Source of the DNA: Actinomadura macrotermitis | Lineage (GTDB): Bacteria; Actinomycetota; Actinomycetes; Streptosporangiales; Streptosporangiaceae | DNA: 64,000 bases | Assembly (NCBI RefSeq): GCF_009604375.1 | Contig: NZ_WEGH01000001.1 | Span: forward strand, 1,922,001 to 1,986,000 | Reading direction: 5' to 3' | Shown: piece by piece, positions 25,927 through 34,439 of the stretch | How positions within the stretch are numbered: the first letter of the stretch is position 1 | How the letters are laid out: every line of letters starts with the position of its first letter | Position numbers and translations under genes: made by a program | The notes under the pieces: model-generated | Seen by the model: the letters and a program-made list of their open reading frames with translations, nothing else | What the model was told of the DNA's origin: nothing | Databases searched by the model: none

Positions 25927-26081
25927 CCTGGAACGTCGGCTACGTCGGCAATCGAGCGGCGTCCGGCGGTTCGGGAGGGTGGAAACCTTTCCGCAACGAA
26001 CGTCTTTTCCCTCAACATCCACCTCTGTAAGCTTTCGCGCGTACTCCGTCCCGTTGTCGGCTGAACGAGTCAGGGATAGCG

Positions 26082-26711
26082 ATGCGTGTCCGGTTGGTGC
26101 GGCCCTCCTCCTACGGCGGACGCCCCAGCCCTCGAACACTCCGCGCCCCGGTTGCTTTCGTAGGGGCTTTACTGCTGGTCAGCGGGCTTGCCGCGTGTGG
26201 ACAGGAGCGGTCGGGCAACGGAGCGTTCAAGCCGAGCGGCGGGGACGAGGACACAGCGGCGGCGGCCCCCGCCGGCACCGCCCCCTCCCAGGCCGGAGCC
26301 CCCAGCGCGCAGCCCACCGCCCAGGTCAACGAGACGGTCCTGGAGCGCTACCGGGCCTACCAGGCGATGTACAAGCGGGTCTACGAGATCAACGACGCGT
26401 CCGAGCTGGCGACGGTCGCCGCGGACCCGCTGCTGTCCGAGGTGACCAAGGACGTCGAGCGGACGAAGGCCAAGGGCGAGATCTGGCGCTTCACGAACGT
26501 CTCGAACCCCCGCATCTACGCCCGCGCCAAGGACGGCCAGACGGTGTTCATCGTCGACTGCCTGCGCACCCTCGCCGGCTACCGCTTCTCGGCCAAGACG
26601 GGCAAGCGCACGGGCGGGGGCAGCGGGGACGCCTACCTCTACCGGGTGGCGGTCAAGTACGACGCCGGCGCCTGGAAGGTCTCCGACGCGGTCAGGGACA
26701 AGAAATGTTGA
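26082..26711 (+). CDS. Lipoprotein of unknown function
   Basis: A 209-aa protein with a long basic N-region, a hydrophobic stretch and the lipobox LAAC (Cys ~39), so it should be lipid-anchored outside the membrane. A low-complexity Ala/Pro/Gly linker (about 45-80) leads to a C-terminal domain with YRAYQAMYKRVYEINDAS and a FIVDCLRT segment, resembling actinomycete NTF2-like secreted domains. A lone Cys near the C-terminal end could pair with that of VDC. It has its own weak AGGGA site; the degenerate repeat tract follows. Confidence 0.75.
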   Translation: MRVRLVRPSSYGGRPSPRTLRAPVAFVGALLLVSGLAACGQERSGNGAFKPSGGDEDTAAAAPAGTAPSQAGAPSAQPTAQVNETVLERYRAYQAMYKRVYEINDASELATVAADPLLSEVTKDVERTKAKGEIWRFTNVSNPRIYARAKDGQTVFIVDCLRTLAGYRFSAKTGKRTGGGSGDAYLYRVAVKYDAGAWKVSDAVRDKKC

Positions 26712-26876
26712 GCGCCCGGCCTTGGCCTTGGCCTTGGTCCCAGCCCCGCTCTTGGCTCCGGCCCGGGCTTCGCCCTCGCCTCCGGCTTCGTCCTGGTGAC
26801 TTCCGGCTGGCGCGCTGCGCCGATACACGGGACGTGCGCTCCCCCGCCGGGTTGGCCCCTGGGGCCGAGCACTCGT

Positions 26877-27360
26877 CTGCTTTGGCTTGCCTTGCCGAGT
26901 GTGCTGATGCTTCGGGCCCCTCCGGCGAGCAGGCCGCTGCTTTGGCTCACTCTGCCGAGCATGCCGCCGCTTCGGGTCATCCCGCTGAGGACGCTGTTAC
27001 TTTGGCTCGCCTCGCCGTGCGTACCGCTGCTCCGGTTCATCTCGCCGAACACGTAGCCGCGCCGACTTACTCCGCTGAGCACGCCGCTGCTTCGGCTTAC
27101 CCCGGTGAGCGCACCTCTGCCGCTTTGGCCTGTTCCGGTGGGTGCGCCGCCTCTGACGCCTTTGCCGCCTCTGCCGCTCCAAGCCATCTCGCCAAGCATG
27201 CCTCTCCTGCTTTGGCCCACCCCGCCGCGTGCTCCCCTGCCGCTCAGTCGCCCGCCACTCAGTTGCCCGCTGCTTCGGCCCATCCGGTTGCGCGCATCTC
27301 TGGTGCTTCGGTTCACCTCGCTGAGCGCGCCTCTACTTCTTCGGCCCGCCCCTCGGCGGT
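26877..27360. repeat. Degenerate 30-bp-period tandem repeat
   Basis: About fifteen units begin GCTTCGG or GCTTTGG and share a core like CTCGCTGAGCACGCCGCT. The first clear run has units of exactly 30 bp; later ones are 33, 36 or 51 bp, all multiples of three. Both strands stay open through the tract: the plus strand gives Ala/His/Glu-rich decamers ending AEHA, the minus strand Ser/Gly-rich decamers such as SGVLSGVSRR. Preservation of frame hints at past or present coding, but neither strand has a convincing start. The flanking stretch 26712-26876 is simple CTTGG/CCGG-rich sequence. The 668-bp gap 26712-27379 has no other feature. Confidence 0.7.
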
Positions 27361-27379
27361 ACGCAGGGAAGGACACTTC

Positions 27380-28156
27380 ATGCCCATCACGCCCCCCATG
27401 GCGCCTGCGGCCCCCACGGCCCGGCTCTCCAGCCCACGCCGCCGGACGGCATACGGCGCGGCCCTTCTCACGGCCGCCGCCGCACTGCCTATGGCCGTCT
27501 CCTCTCCGGCCTATGCCGCTCCCTGCAGCAACCCCTCTTCTCCTACTTGCTTCCTTGGTGTCGGTGGTGGGGGCAACGGAGGCGGCGGAGGCACAGGCGG
27601 CGGTGGAGGTGGGGGTGGTACCGGACAGATCCCCACTCTGGATGGAGTTGGACAAGGTGGGCGCGGGACGCAGACGGCACCGCCTGCAGCGGCACCACCC
27701 GCAACCGTTGACCTTGCCGAGGAAGCGCGTACAACAGCAACCCTTCCTACACCCACCGCACATACATCCCCCAGCGGGAAGACATACGTACGAGTAAATA
27801 CCAGACTCTGGGTCGACGGCTTCGTAACGGTAAAGACAGAACCAATTACCGTGGGAGCCCAAACCGTTCAAGCCATAGCAACACCCAAGTCCGTTACATG
27901 GAATTTGGGAGAAACCACCCTCACTTGCAACGAACCCGGCAGCAAGAACACCCAAGAGTGCAGTTACACCTACAGGCGATCTTCAGCAAAGCAGCAAGGC
28001 GGCACTTATAAGATCACAGCGACAATCACCTGGGGCGTCACATGGACCTGCACCGGTGCAGAATGCGACGCACCGGGTGGTACTCTCACCGACGCAACAA
28101 TGCCGTCGCTCCAAACTCCTCTGACCGTTGGCGAAATCCAGAGCAATACCAAATGA
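27380..28156 (+). CDS. Secreted Gly-rich protein, first gene of a kinase operon
   Basis: A 258-aa protein starting at the ATG behind AGGGAAGGA. A signal peptide (RRRTAYGAALLTAAAALPMA, cleavage after AYAA) is followed by CSNPSSPTC, a poly-Gly stretch of about 25 residues, and a C-terminal domain of roughly 120 residues with four Cys (LTCNEPGSK, QECSYTYRR, TWTCTGAECDAPGG) that looks extracellular. The plus-strand frame is open far upstream through the repeat, but the internal signal peptide and ribosome site mark this start. The 3' half is distinctly more AT-rich than the surroundings. The ATGA overlap couples it to the next gene. Confidence 0.72.
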   Translation: MPITPPMAPAAPTARLSSPRRRTAYGAALLTAAAALPMAVSSPAYAAPCSNPSSPTCFLGVGGGGNGGGGGTGGGGGGGGTGQIPTLDGVGQGGRGTQTAPPAAAPPATVDLAEEARTTATLPTPTAHTSPSGKTYVRVNTRLWVDGFVTVKTEPITVGAQTVQAIATPKSVTWNLGETTLTCNEPGSKNTQECSYTYRRSSAKQQGGTYKITATITWGVTWTCTGAECDAPGGTLTDATMPSLQTPLTVGEIQSNTK

Positions 28157-28905
28157 CAAAAAGTCCAAAGAACAGCCGCACTCACTTTGCCACAACAACG
28201 ACACTGGCAGTCACGCTCATCGCCGCGCCCGCTTGCAGTGACTCGGAACCAAAGAAGCCGGCGCTACCGATAAAGACTTGGTCGCCTGCACCATCCGCTC
28301 CCGAACCCACCTATAAAGCCGAACAAATAAAGGCGGCATTGATCTCCCCTAAAGAGGTGGGCGGAGACGTTCAGGAAGTTCAGGTCGCTCTAGAGAGCAT
28401 GGCTCGTTCACGTGCACCGATGTGCTCTCTAACGGATGCCAAGATCGCCAATAATCCCAAAATAGCCGCACGTCAATTTCAGAACCCTCAAAACGGCAAA
28501 GGTGAAATTAAGTACGCTCAACTATTCGCCCTATTCAAGAGCTCAACCGAAGCGGCATCGACCTACAAGGAACTTCTAGATAAAGCTCGATCCTGTCCCG
28601 CCAAGCAACATGTAGATGCCAGGAAGATAAAGAAAAATTTTATCCTACTGTCCCATAATGACTCCTGGAGGGTCACAGAGACTCCCGTAGCCGGATGGAC
28701 CCATTTCCGGGGCGTCGAAGAGCACGTCGAGCCGCCATCGGAAACGAAGTACAACGTATATCACTTCATGTACGACTATGCCCGGCGCGGAAACGTTATA
28801 ATTTCCACACTCTACTGGGAGCCAACCGAACCAAAGGGGTCTGCCGATCCGATCATCAAACGTGCAGATGAAGTGCTAAGCAAGCAGCTTCAGAAGATCG
28901 GGTGA
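28153..28905 (+). CDS. Putative lipoprotein, middle gene of the kinase operon
   Basis: A 250-aa protein with a signal sequence TTTTLAVTLIAAPACSDS; the Cys near residue 28 suits a lipobox (APAC, slightly atypical). The exported domain has ALISPKEVGGDVQEVQ and a C-terminal IKRADEVLSKQLQKIG, similar in plan to actinomycete sensor-type lipoproteins, with a Cys pair (APMC, SCPAK). Codon use is relaxed and AT-rich compared with the rest of the window, suggesting transfer. ATGA overlaps the preceding gene and GTGA the kinase, so the three products are made together. Confidence 0.7.
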   Translation: MTKSPKNSRTHFATTTTLAVTLIAAPACSDSEPKKPALPIKTWSPAPSAPEPTYKAEQIKAALISPKEVGGDVQEVQVALESMARSRAPMCSLTDAKIANNPKIAARQFQNPQNGKGEIKYAQLFALFKSSTEAASTYKELLDKARSCPAKQHVDARKIKKNFILLSHNDSWRVTETPVAGWTHFRGVEEHVEPPSETKYNVYHFMYDYARRGNVIISTLYWEPTEPKGSADPIIKRADEVLSKQLQKIG

Positions 28906-30659
28906 ACCGGACGCACTGGAGTCTTCCGGGATACGTCGAAGAACAGGAACTCGGAAGCGGGGCACAGGGCAGGGTCGTACTTGCGCGCCATGAGTCGTCC
29001 GGCCACCCAGTAGCGGTCAAATACCTCGCGCCAGCGCTGCTGGGCAATCCCAGGGCCCGTGAGACGTTCCGCAGTGAAGCCGAGTTACTGAAGCGGGTGA
29101 CCGACCCGCACGTGACGAGGCTGTTCGACTACATCGAGACCGCCGAAGGCGCGGCAATCGTGATGGAGGCCGTGCCGGGCAGCTCTCTCCGCCGGGCGCT
29201 CGATGAACGCGACGAGCCTCTCGCGCCGGAAGCTGCGTTGACGCTGCTTAAGGGTTCCTTGCTCGGCTTGGCGGCTGCCCATGCGGTCGGTGTAGTCCAT
29301 CGCGACTACAAGCCCGCGAACGTCCTGGTCCTCCCAGATGGGCAGAGCAAGCTCATCGATTTCGGCATCGCCGTCTTCACGGGGCAGGGTGATGGCAACG
29401 GTACGCCTTTCTACATGGCTCCAGAGCAGTGGGCCGGCCGCCCTGCATCACCGGCGACCGACCTCTACGCAGCAACATGCGTGTTCTTCGAGTGCATCAC
29501 CGGCACGAGGCCCTACAGCGGACCGACCATTGACGCGCTGCGCAGCCAACATCTACAAATGCCTCCACCGACCGGCCGGGCTCCCGAGCCCCTTCGGCCT
29601 CTCATTGCTTGGGGGCTGGCGAAGGACCCTGTTCAACGAGCCTGGAGCGCGACTGACTTCGTGGCTCGGCTTGAGGCGGTCGCCGTCCAGAGCTACGGCT
29701 CAGACTGGGAGCGACGCGGGCTCCTCGCTCTCGGCGGCCTGGCAGCCGCACTCGGTACCGTAGTCCCGTTAGCGGTCCTTGGAAGCGCCATGCTGGCCCC
29801 GGGGATCGCAACAACAAGCGTGGCAGCAGGCGGCGCCACATCGACTGCCGGACAGAGCGCGGCAGCGGCCGGGTCTCAGGCTGGAGCAGCCAGCGGCAAG
29901 GGAATCCTCGCCAAGATCGGCGGTGGCAAGGCAGCCGCCGCGATAGGCGGAACCGGTGCGGCCGCTGTGGCCGCAACCGTCTTCCTGTGGCCCACGCCCG
30001 AGAGGATGGGCGGCCAGGCAGGCGCGTCCTACCGCATGTATTTCACGCGTCCCGGGGTTGTTCTCGACAACGCGTCGATTCCAGATGGTGCCGTCAAAGC
30101 TGGCCCCATGATCGACTTGGCCATCGTGGTGTCACCGGCCAGGGCGAAGCTGGGCACAAAAATCAAGTTGACCACCCACGAGAATGCAACCTCACCGTGG
30201 GGACTTGAATACAGGGGCCCTAGCGACTTCCGCTGCCATGCCCCGAATTCAACCAAGGGTGATGCTTACCACCAGTCATACTCCATTGCGTTCAGCAACG
30301 ACTCTCAGCAAGACGAGAAGCTCGGCCACGCCTGGTTGTATCGATTCAGAAAGGACAAGCCACCTTCCTTCCCTCCGAACAACCCGATTCACTTCACTGG
30401 ACCGAAGCAACGCAATCAGAAAGACTCCGTATACGACAACGCGCTATGCGCTTGGCGGCACGTCAGCGACACGGTTACCGAGATCATCCTGCCACACAAA
30501 GGACCAAAGCCCGGCAGGTACCAGATATCGCCAAATAACCCTGTGGGTATCTTTTCAGTACAGGCGCAGATCGGCAGAGACTTTAAGTACGTTTCCCCGT
30601 CGTCAGTCGGAGCCCGGGTCGAGGGTTCTTTACCAGTAATCGAGATCTTGGCAAGCTAG
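28902..30659 (+). CDS. Membrane Ser/Thr protein kinase with extracellular domain
   Basis: A 585-aa protein. Residues ~10-265 are a Hanks-type kinase: GSGAQGRVVLA (glycine loop), AVKYL (ATP Lys), HRDYKPANVLV (catalytic loop), DFGIA, GTPFYMAPEQ (activation segment). Two hydrophobic stretches between about 270 and 370, split by an Ala/Gly/Ser-rich segment, cross the membrane. The ~220-residue C-terminal domain (with FRCHAPNS and ALCAWRHV) is then extracellular or, if the helices form a hairpin, cytosolic. The operon partners are both exported, so I infer a sensor system in which the secreted protein and lipoprotein feed signals to the kinase. Confidence 0.88.
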   Translation: MNRTHWSLPGYVEEQELGSGAQGRVVLARHESSGHPVAVKYLAPALLGNPRARETFRSEAELLKRVTDPHVTRLFDYIETAEGAAIVMEAVPGSSLRRALDERDEPLAPEAALTLLKGSLLGLAAAHAVGVVHRDYKPANVLVLPDGQSKLIDFGIAVFTGQGDGNGTPFYMAPEQWAGRPASPATDLYAATCVFFECITGTRPYSGPTIDALRSQHLQMPPPTGRAPEPLRPLIAWGLAKDPVQRAWSATDFVARLEAVAVQSYGSDWERRGLLALGGLAAALGTVVPLAVLGSAMLAPGIATTSVAAGGATSTAGQSAAAAGSQAGAASGKGILAKIGGGKAAAAIGGTGAAAVAATVFLWPTPERMGGQAGASYRMYFTRPGVVLDNASIPDGAVKAGPMIDLAIVVSPARAKLGTKIKLTTHENATSPWGLEYRGPSDFRCHAPNSTKGDAYHQSYSIAFSNDSQQDEKLGHAWLYRFRKDKPPSFPPNNPIHFTGPKQRNQKDSVYDNALCAWRHVSDTVTEIILPHKGPKPGRYQISPNNPVGIFSVQAQIGRDFKYVSPSSVGARVEGSLPVIEILAS

Positions 30660-30694
30660 TGATCTTGCAGCGGGTTGTCGCGCAGATAACTTTC

Positions 30695-30907
30695 TTAGTC
30701 GACCTGGTCGAAACTGCCCGACTTCACCTGGCCAATGAAGCCCGCCCAGGAGACCCGGTCGAAGATCAGCCGAGGCCCGGCCGGGTTCTTTGAGTCACGG
30801 GCAAGGATCACTCCATCCCAGGTAGCGATCTCGACACATTGGTTCCCTCCCCCACCGCTGTGGCTACTCTTGACCCAGTGGATGGTTTCCAGCCCAAGAG
30901 TCTCCAT
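30695..30907 (-). CDS. DUF397 protein
   Basis: A 70-aa protein with the family pattern WVKSSHSGGGGNQCVEIA and ILARDSKNPAGP. The ATG at 30905-30907 lies 1 bp after the stop of the upstream XRE gene and is preceded by AAGGGG; a TTG further upstream is less likely. DUF397 proteins are nearly always paired with DUF5753-type XRE regulators in actinomycetes (BldB/WhiJ-like units); the small protein is thought to antagonise the regulator. Confidence 0.9.
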   Translation of the reverse strand: METLGLETIHWVKSSHSGGGGNQCVEIATWDGVILARDSKNPAGPRLIFDRVSWAGFIGQVKSGSFDQVD

Positions 30908-30908
30908 G

Positions 30909-31775
30909 TCATCCCCTTGCAATACTCAGGTCGGCAATGGCCTGTTCGATCATCGTCAGCGACTCGCTTTCCTCGAGCGCAGATGAACACAGGCGGTCAA
31001 ACAGCAGCGTACACACCCGAACGGCCTTGTCATCATCGAAATACGCCGTGCCCAGCAAGTGCGTGGTGACACATACAGTGAGGTCCGGATCGATCTCGAT
31101 GAGTGTCACCGCACCGTCCACGGTGGCGTGCGCGCCATTGCAGTAAGGCATGACCTGCAGCCGCACGTAGGGAAGCTGAGCCAGCTCGGCGAGTAGCTCG
31201 AGCTGGTCGAGCATCACTTCTCGGCCGCCGACCAACATCCTGAGCACACCCTCGCCGATCACGACATGCATATCCGGCGGCGAGCCTCCCGTCATGATCC
31301 TCTGCCGGTTCATGCGGAGTTCGATGTACGGCTCCTTGTCCTGCTCCTCGTCTCCCAGAGGCACCTCTTCGATCACACAGCGCGCGTACTCCTCCGTCTG
31401 GAACAGCCCGGGGATGATGTCCGGCTCGAAGATGCGCACCGTCCTGGCCTCGGCCTCCAATCCGATGTAGTCCAGGGTGGCGGGGTCGATGTTCTTGTAC
31501 TGCTGCCACCAGCCCTTGGTGCGGCCGGCGTCGTTGAGGGCGTGCAGGCGCTCGCGGAAGGCAGGGGCACCGACCCGGTACCGGTCCAAGGTCATGTCGA
31601 GGTCGCGCCGGTAGAACTTGGTGTAGCCGTTCTCGATCTTGCTGATGGAGGCCGGCGAGCGGTCCAGCAGCTTGGCAGCCTGAACCAGCGTCAGGCCCCG
31701 CGCCTCGCGGATGCGGCGAAGCTCGATGCCCATGCGGCGGAGGCGGATCGTGGGGGGCGGGTCACTACTGGCCAT
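30909..31775 (-). CDS. XRE-family regulator with DUF5753 domain
   Basis: A 288-aa protein: an N-terminal HTH (ELRRIREARGLTLVQAAKLL, then SPASISKIENG) and a C-terminal DUF5753 ligand-like domain (FEPDIIPGLFQTEEYARCVI, LRMNRQRI, LQVMPYCNGAH). The start at 31775 is preferred; a GTG six codons upstream is also in frame. It forms a module with the downstream DUF397 gene. Such pairs occur in many copies and regulate development or secondary metabolism; the target here is unknown. Confidence 0.9.
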   Translation of the reverse strand: MASSDPPPTIRLRRMGIELRRIREARGLTLVQAAKLLDRSPASISKIENGYTKFYRRDLDMTLDRYRVGAPAFRERLHALNDAGRTKGWWQQYKNIDPATLDYIGLEAEARTVRIFEPDIIPGLFQTEEYARCVIEEVPLGDEEQDKEPYIELRMNRQRIMTGGSPPDMHVVIGEGVLRMLVGGREVMLDQLELLAELAQLPYVRLQVMPYCNGAHATVDGAVTLIEIDPDLTVCVTTHLLGTAYFDDDKAVRVCTLLFDRLCSSALEESESLTMIEQAIADLSIARG

Positions 31776-32226
31776 GTCACCACATGAACACACTCGAACA
31801 CTGAGCGCTATCTATTCGCTCAAGCTCGAAATATTCACTCCTGCACGCTTCCCCCTGCCGTCCTGACGCGCCGGTGAGGCTTGTGTCACCGGATTCATGC
31901 GTCGGCGTTCGTCCAGGTCAGTGGGGCATTGGGAGGCGCATGCGGGAGTTCTGGTCGTGGCAGGCGGTGCCGGGCCTGTCCGTGGTGCGAACTCGACGCG
32001 CTGAGCTGGGGCTATGCGCGTCGGGGATCGGCGCAGGGCTCGGCCTTCCGCTTGTCCGTATCCTGGGTGGGCGGGGTGGCGCCGGCCTTGTGGCGGCCCG
32101 CGACGTCCCGGAGTTCGGGCGAGCCGAAAGGGCGTCAGGACGAGCCGATCTGGCTTCGTGTTCGGGGGCGGTTCTGGTTCTTGGGATTGACGGGGCGGGG
32201 TTTTCGGGCTGGGTCGTCTGGTGGGG
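31776..32226. other. 451-bp intergenic region
   Basis: No coding frame is convincing. The left part, just upstream of the XRE gene, is AT-richer (TATCTATTCG, AAATATTC) and should hold that gene's promoter on the minus strand. The right part is GC-rich and shows nothing recognisable. Confidence 0.45.
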
Positions 32227-32790
32227 TCACCAGCCCGGAGGTAGCAGCTTCCAGGAGTCCCGGGTCAACCACTCGTTGAACGTCACCGGCCGGGCACCGT
32301 TGGTGTGGTCGAGGGAGAGCGGCACGATGAGGTCACAGGTCGCCCGGCCGTCCCACCAGAGGGTTCCAGCCAGTGGTCCGGTGAGCACCAGGAGCGTCGC
32401 GAAGCCGCATCCGTGTTCCTGGGCGATGATGGCGCCGGCCGTCTTCCGGTCCTGGAACACCTCGTACTCGGCGTCCCATGCCTGCCAGGCCTGAGCGTAT
32501 GCCTGTTCGTCGGGGAAGGCGCCGGGCTGGGGCTCGGCGGCGTCCAGGAGGGCTTCGGCCTCGACGTAGGTGTCCGGGTGCGGAAACGGGAGCCTCAGCA
32601 GCGGGCGTTGGAGCGCTTCGTTGCCTTCCCAGCCCCAGCCGTCCTCGTTCCGGACGAGCCGATTGACCGCGCCGTTCGCGCTGACCTCTCGCAGGTAGGT
32701 GCGGTATTCGCCGGGGATGGTGATGCCGAGGTCGCTCTCCGCTTGGGCGACCTCGTCTTCGCTCAGCGGTGGTGACCACGGGTGGCGCAT
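32227..32790 (-). CDS. SMI1/KNR4 (SUKH) family protein
   Basis: A 187-aa protein. LSEDEVAQAESDLGITIPGEYRTYL opens a SUKH fold (the LGxxLPxDYRxFL motif), and the C-terminal half has ATLLVLTGPLAGTLWWDGR followed by VTFNEWL, a typical SUKH ending. Such proteins are often immunity factors for polymorphic toxins, but solitary copies have unknown roles. No toxin gene is adjacent, so it may be an orphan immunity gene or a housekeeping SUKH protein. Confidence 0.85.
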   Translation of the reverse strand: MRHPWSPPLSEDEVAQAESDLGITIPGEYRTYLREVSANGAVNRLVRNEDGWGWEGNEALQRPLLRLPFPHPDTYVEAEALLDAAEPQPGAFPDEQAYAQAWQAWDAEYEVFQDRKTAGAIIAQEHGCGFATLLVLTGPLAGTLWWDGRATCDLIVPLSLDHTNGARPVTFNEWLTRDSWKLLPPGW

Positions 32791-33211
32791 TTGCCGATGT
32801 TAGGGCTCAGGGTGCGGGGAAGCCTGCTGCGGGGCGGGTGGGCGTGCGGGTCGGCGTCGCCGCAGGCCCGGCCGGTGGCGATCGGGATCATTCGGATGTG
32901 AAGCGGGGTGGGACGGGGACGAGAGGGAAGGCGGGCTCTGGACTGGCGGGAGGGTGGGCCGGAGAGTTCGTCCTCGGCCTTCGGACAGGGAGAAGCCGCG
33001 ATCTTCGGGGCGACGCGGGTCCCGCGGGGGCGGCTGCGCTTGACGACGCTGAGGGTGTTGCCGCCGGGCGGGTTCTCGATGGGGGCGAGAGCGCCGGTTT
33101 CGGTTCTCTCGTGTCCGCTGCCGGTGAGGGTGGGGAGACCGTCGGCTGCGGCCTTACCGAAAGCGCCGGGGGCTGTGTGGAGATGCGGCAAGGACGGGAG
33201 CGGGTCTGGTC

Positions 33212-33370
33212 GACACCAGTATCCACCTCCTGGGCAGCCGCCTGGCCGCTCTCCGAGCCCTCGTCATGGAAATGCCGCCCGCGGTCGCCGCCCAAGCCAT
33301 CGGCCACACCGCCGGCTGCGCCGAAGATCACGCCGCCGCAGCCGGCATCACCTGGCCACCTATGCCTCTC
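33212..33370 (+). pseudogene. C-terminal remnant of a recombinase-like protein
   Basis: One plus-strand frame reads SRLAALRALVMEMPPAVAAQ and AIGHTAGCAEDHAAAAGITW, resembling the C-terminal region of actinomycete tyrosine-recombinase-like proteins (LAALRALVLEMPPxVVAxALGYHHxTTTRIAxxAG). The hallmark HHxTT and the terminal WSRYA are degraded, and no N-terminal part survives. The rest of the 32791-33415 gap is GC-rich without a credible gene. Confidence 0.45.
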
Positions 33371-33415
33371 ACCACAGAGCGCACTCATAAGGCCGGCCAG
33401 CGGATACTTGGGTTC

Positions 33416-33982
33416 ATGGTGATCGTTGAAGCTGTCATAGAAACCGAACGTGCGACCGGTTTCACGGACTGGCCTGTCGAGGATCCGCACAGTTCAGGTT
33501 TCTTGACGCTCACCGGCACCATGACCTCGGTCCAGGTAGGTACGGCCATGGCGGTGCTCTTCACCTACAACGCCCTTTCAACCGGGCCGGTGGCTGCTGA
33601 ACTGACCTCAGAGATCCTTCGGCAGCATCTGGCAGAAGCGGAAGCCCTTATCGCGCACGGGGATGATCTCTGGCTGGGACACGACCCGTCGTTCCGGCTG
33701 GAACACGGTGAAGGAGCCGTCGGCATATGGAGCGAGGTGGGGCATCAAGGATGCTCCCAGGTGCTCGTCATTGAACTGGCCGAACTGAACCACCTGCTGG
33801 CCGATGCCCGACAGCAGCTCATCGGCTTCTTGACCCTGGCTGAGCCATGGGCGACCGATCATGTTCCGCAACTCGCGGAGTCCCTCATCGCCGCACTCGA
33901 CGAGCACCTCCGGATCACCCAACCGCTCACGAGCAGCCAGCCCTTCAACGATCCACCCGCGATCCCCGATTCGCGAGGGTGA
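33416..33982 (+). CDS. Hypothetical protein
   Basis: A 188-aa acidic protein, possibly beginning at ATG 33416 (a longer frame from 33266 would fuse it to the recombinase remnant). No signal, membrane helix or catalytic motif. Visible features are SEILRQHLAEAEALIAHGDD, LEHGEGAVGIWSEVG and ELNHLLADARQQL, suggesting an alpha/beta fold. No clear Shine-Dalgarno is present. It is not recognised; it may be part of the same mobile scar as its flanks. Confidence 0.5.
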   Translation: MVIVEAVIETERATGFTDWPVEDPHSSGFLTLTGTMTSVQVGTAMAVLFTYNALSTGPVAAELTSEILRQHLAEAEALIAHGDDLWLGHDPSFRLEHGEGAVGIWSEVGHQGCSQVLVIELAELNHLLADARQQLIGFLTLAEPWATDHVPQLAESLIAALDEHLRITQPLTSSQPFNDPPAIPDSRG

Positions 33983-34044
33983 CAGTGGATCTTGATTGGG
34001 CGGGCTCGGTGATCCGGGCGGGTCGGGGCGCCGTCTGGACAGGT

Positions 34045-34152
34045 GAGAACGTCCGCGACTACGAACGCCTCCCCCAATACTTCGAAGCCCACCTGACCTG
34101 GGCCGCGATCAACGTCATGACACGCCGCCTGGCCCGAGCCACCCACTCATGA
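34045..34152 (+). mobile_element. 3' remnant of an IS5-type transposase
   Basis: The last 36 codons of a plus-strand frame read VRDYERLPQYFEAHLTWAAI and then NVMTRRLARATHS before a stop, the typical C-terminus of IS5-family transposases in actinomycetes (RDYERLPEHxEAxxxWAxIxxMTRRLAR). The DDE catalytic part is missing. The remaining gap 33983-34439 contains no intact gene; its minus strand shows a short Cys-rich stretch (YACERCRRR) with no clear frame. Confidence 0.55.
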
Positions 34153-34439
34153 CCCGAGCCCTCCGGAACGCCGGCTTCCCAGACAGGCACCCACCGCTTC
34201 GACCGGCGCAAGGCCAGGTCGGGCAGATGTATCGGGGCGGCCGCGCTCGCAGGCCAGGTTCGCGCACCGGTCGGCCTTGATGCGCCGACGGCAGCGCTCG
34301 CACGCGTAGCCGAAGCCGGCCGGTGTCGGGAAGTCGAGCGTGGCCCCGGCATGCCCGGTGCCCGGTGGCCTCCTGCGCGAGCCGGGCCAGGGGCGAGCAG
34401 GCGTGGGCGCGCCAACGCCTGCTCGGCGGTGCCGAACCG

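Noticed and set aside
26877..27360. CRISPR array
   Set aside because: The 30-bp units are contiguous and diverged with no spacers of unique sequence, and no cas genes are near.
26639..27955. A 438-codon minus-strand frame through the repeat tract with regular Ser/Gly decapeptides
   Set aside because: It overlaps a better-supported secreted-protein gene and the end of a lipoprotein gene, and has no ribosome site. The repeat itself is kept as a finding.
26705..28156. A longer plus-strand gene joining the repeats to the secreted Gly-rich protein
   Set aside because: A clear ribosome site and a complete signal peptide occur at 27380, which would be internal in the long version.
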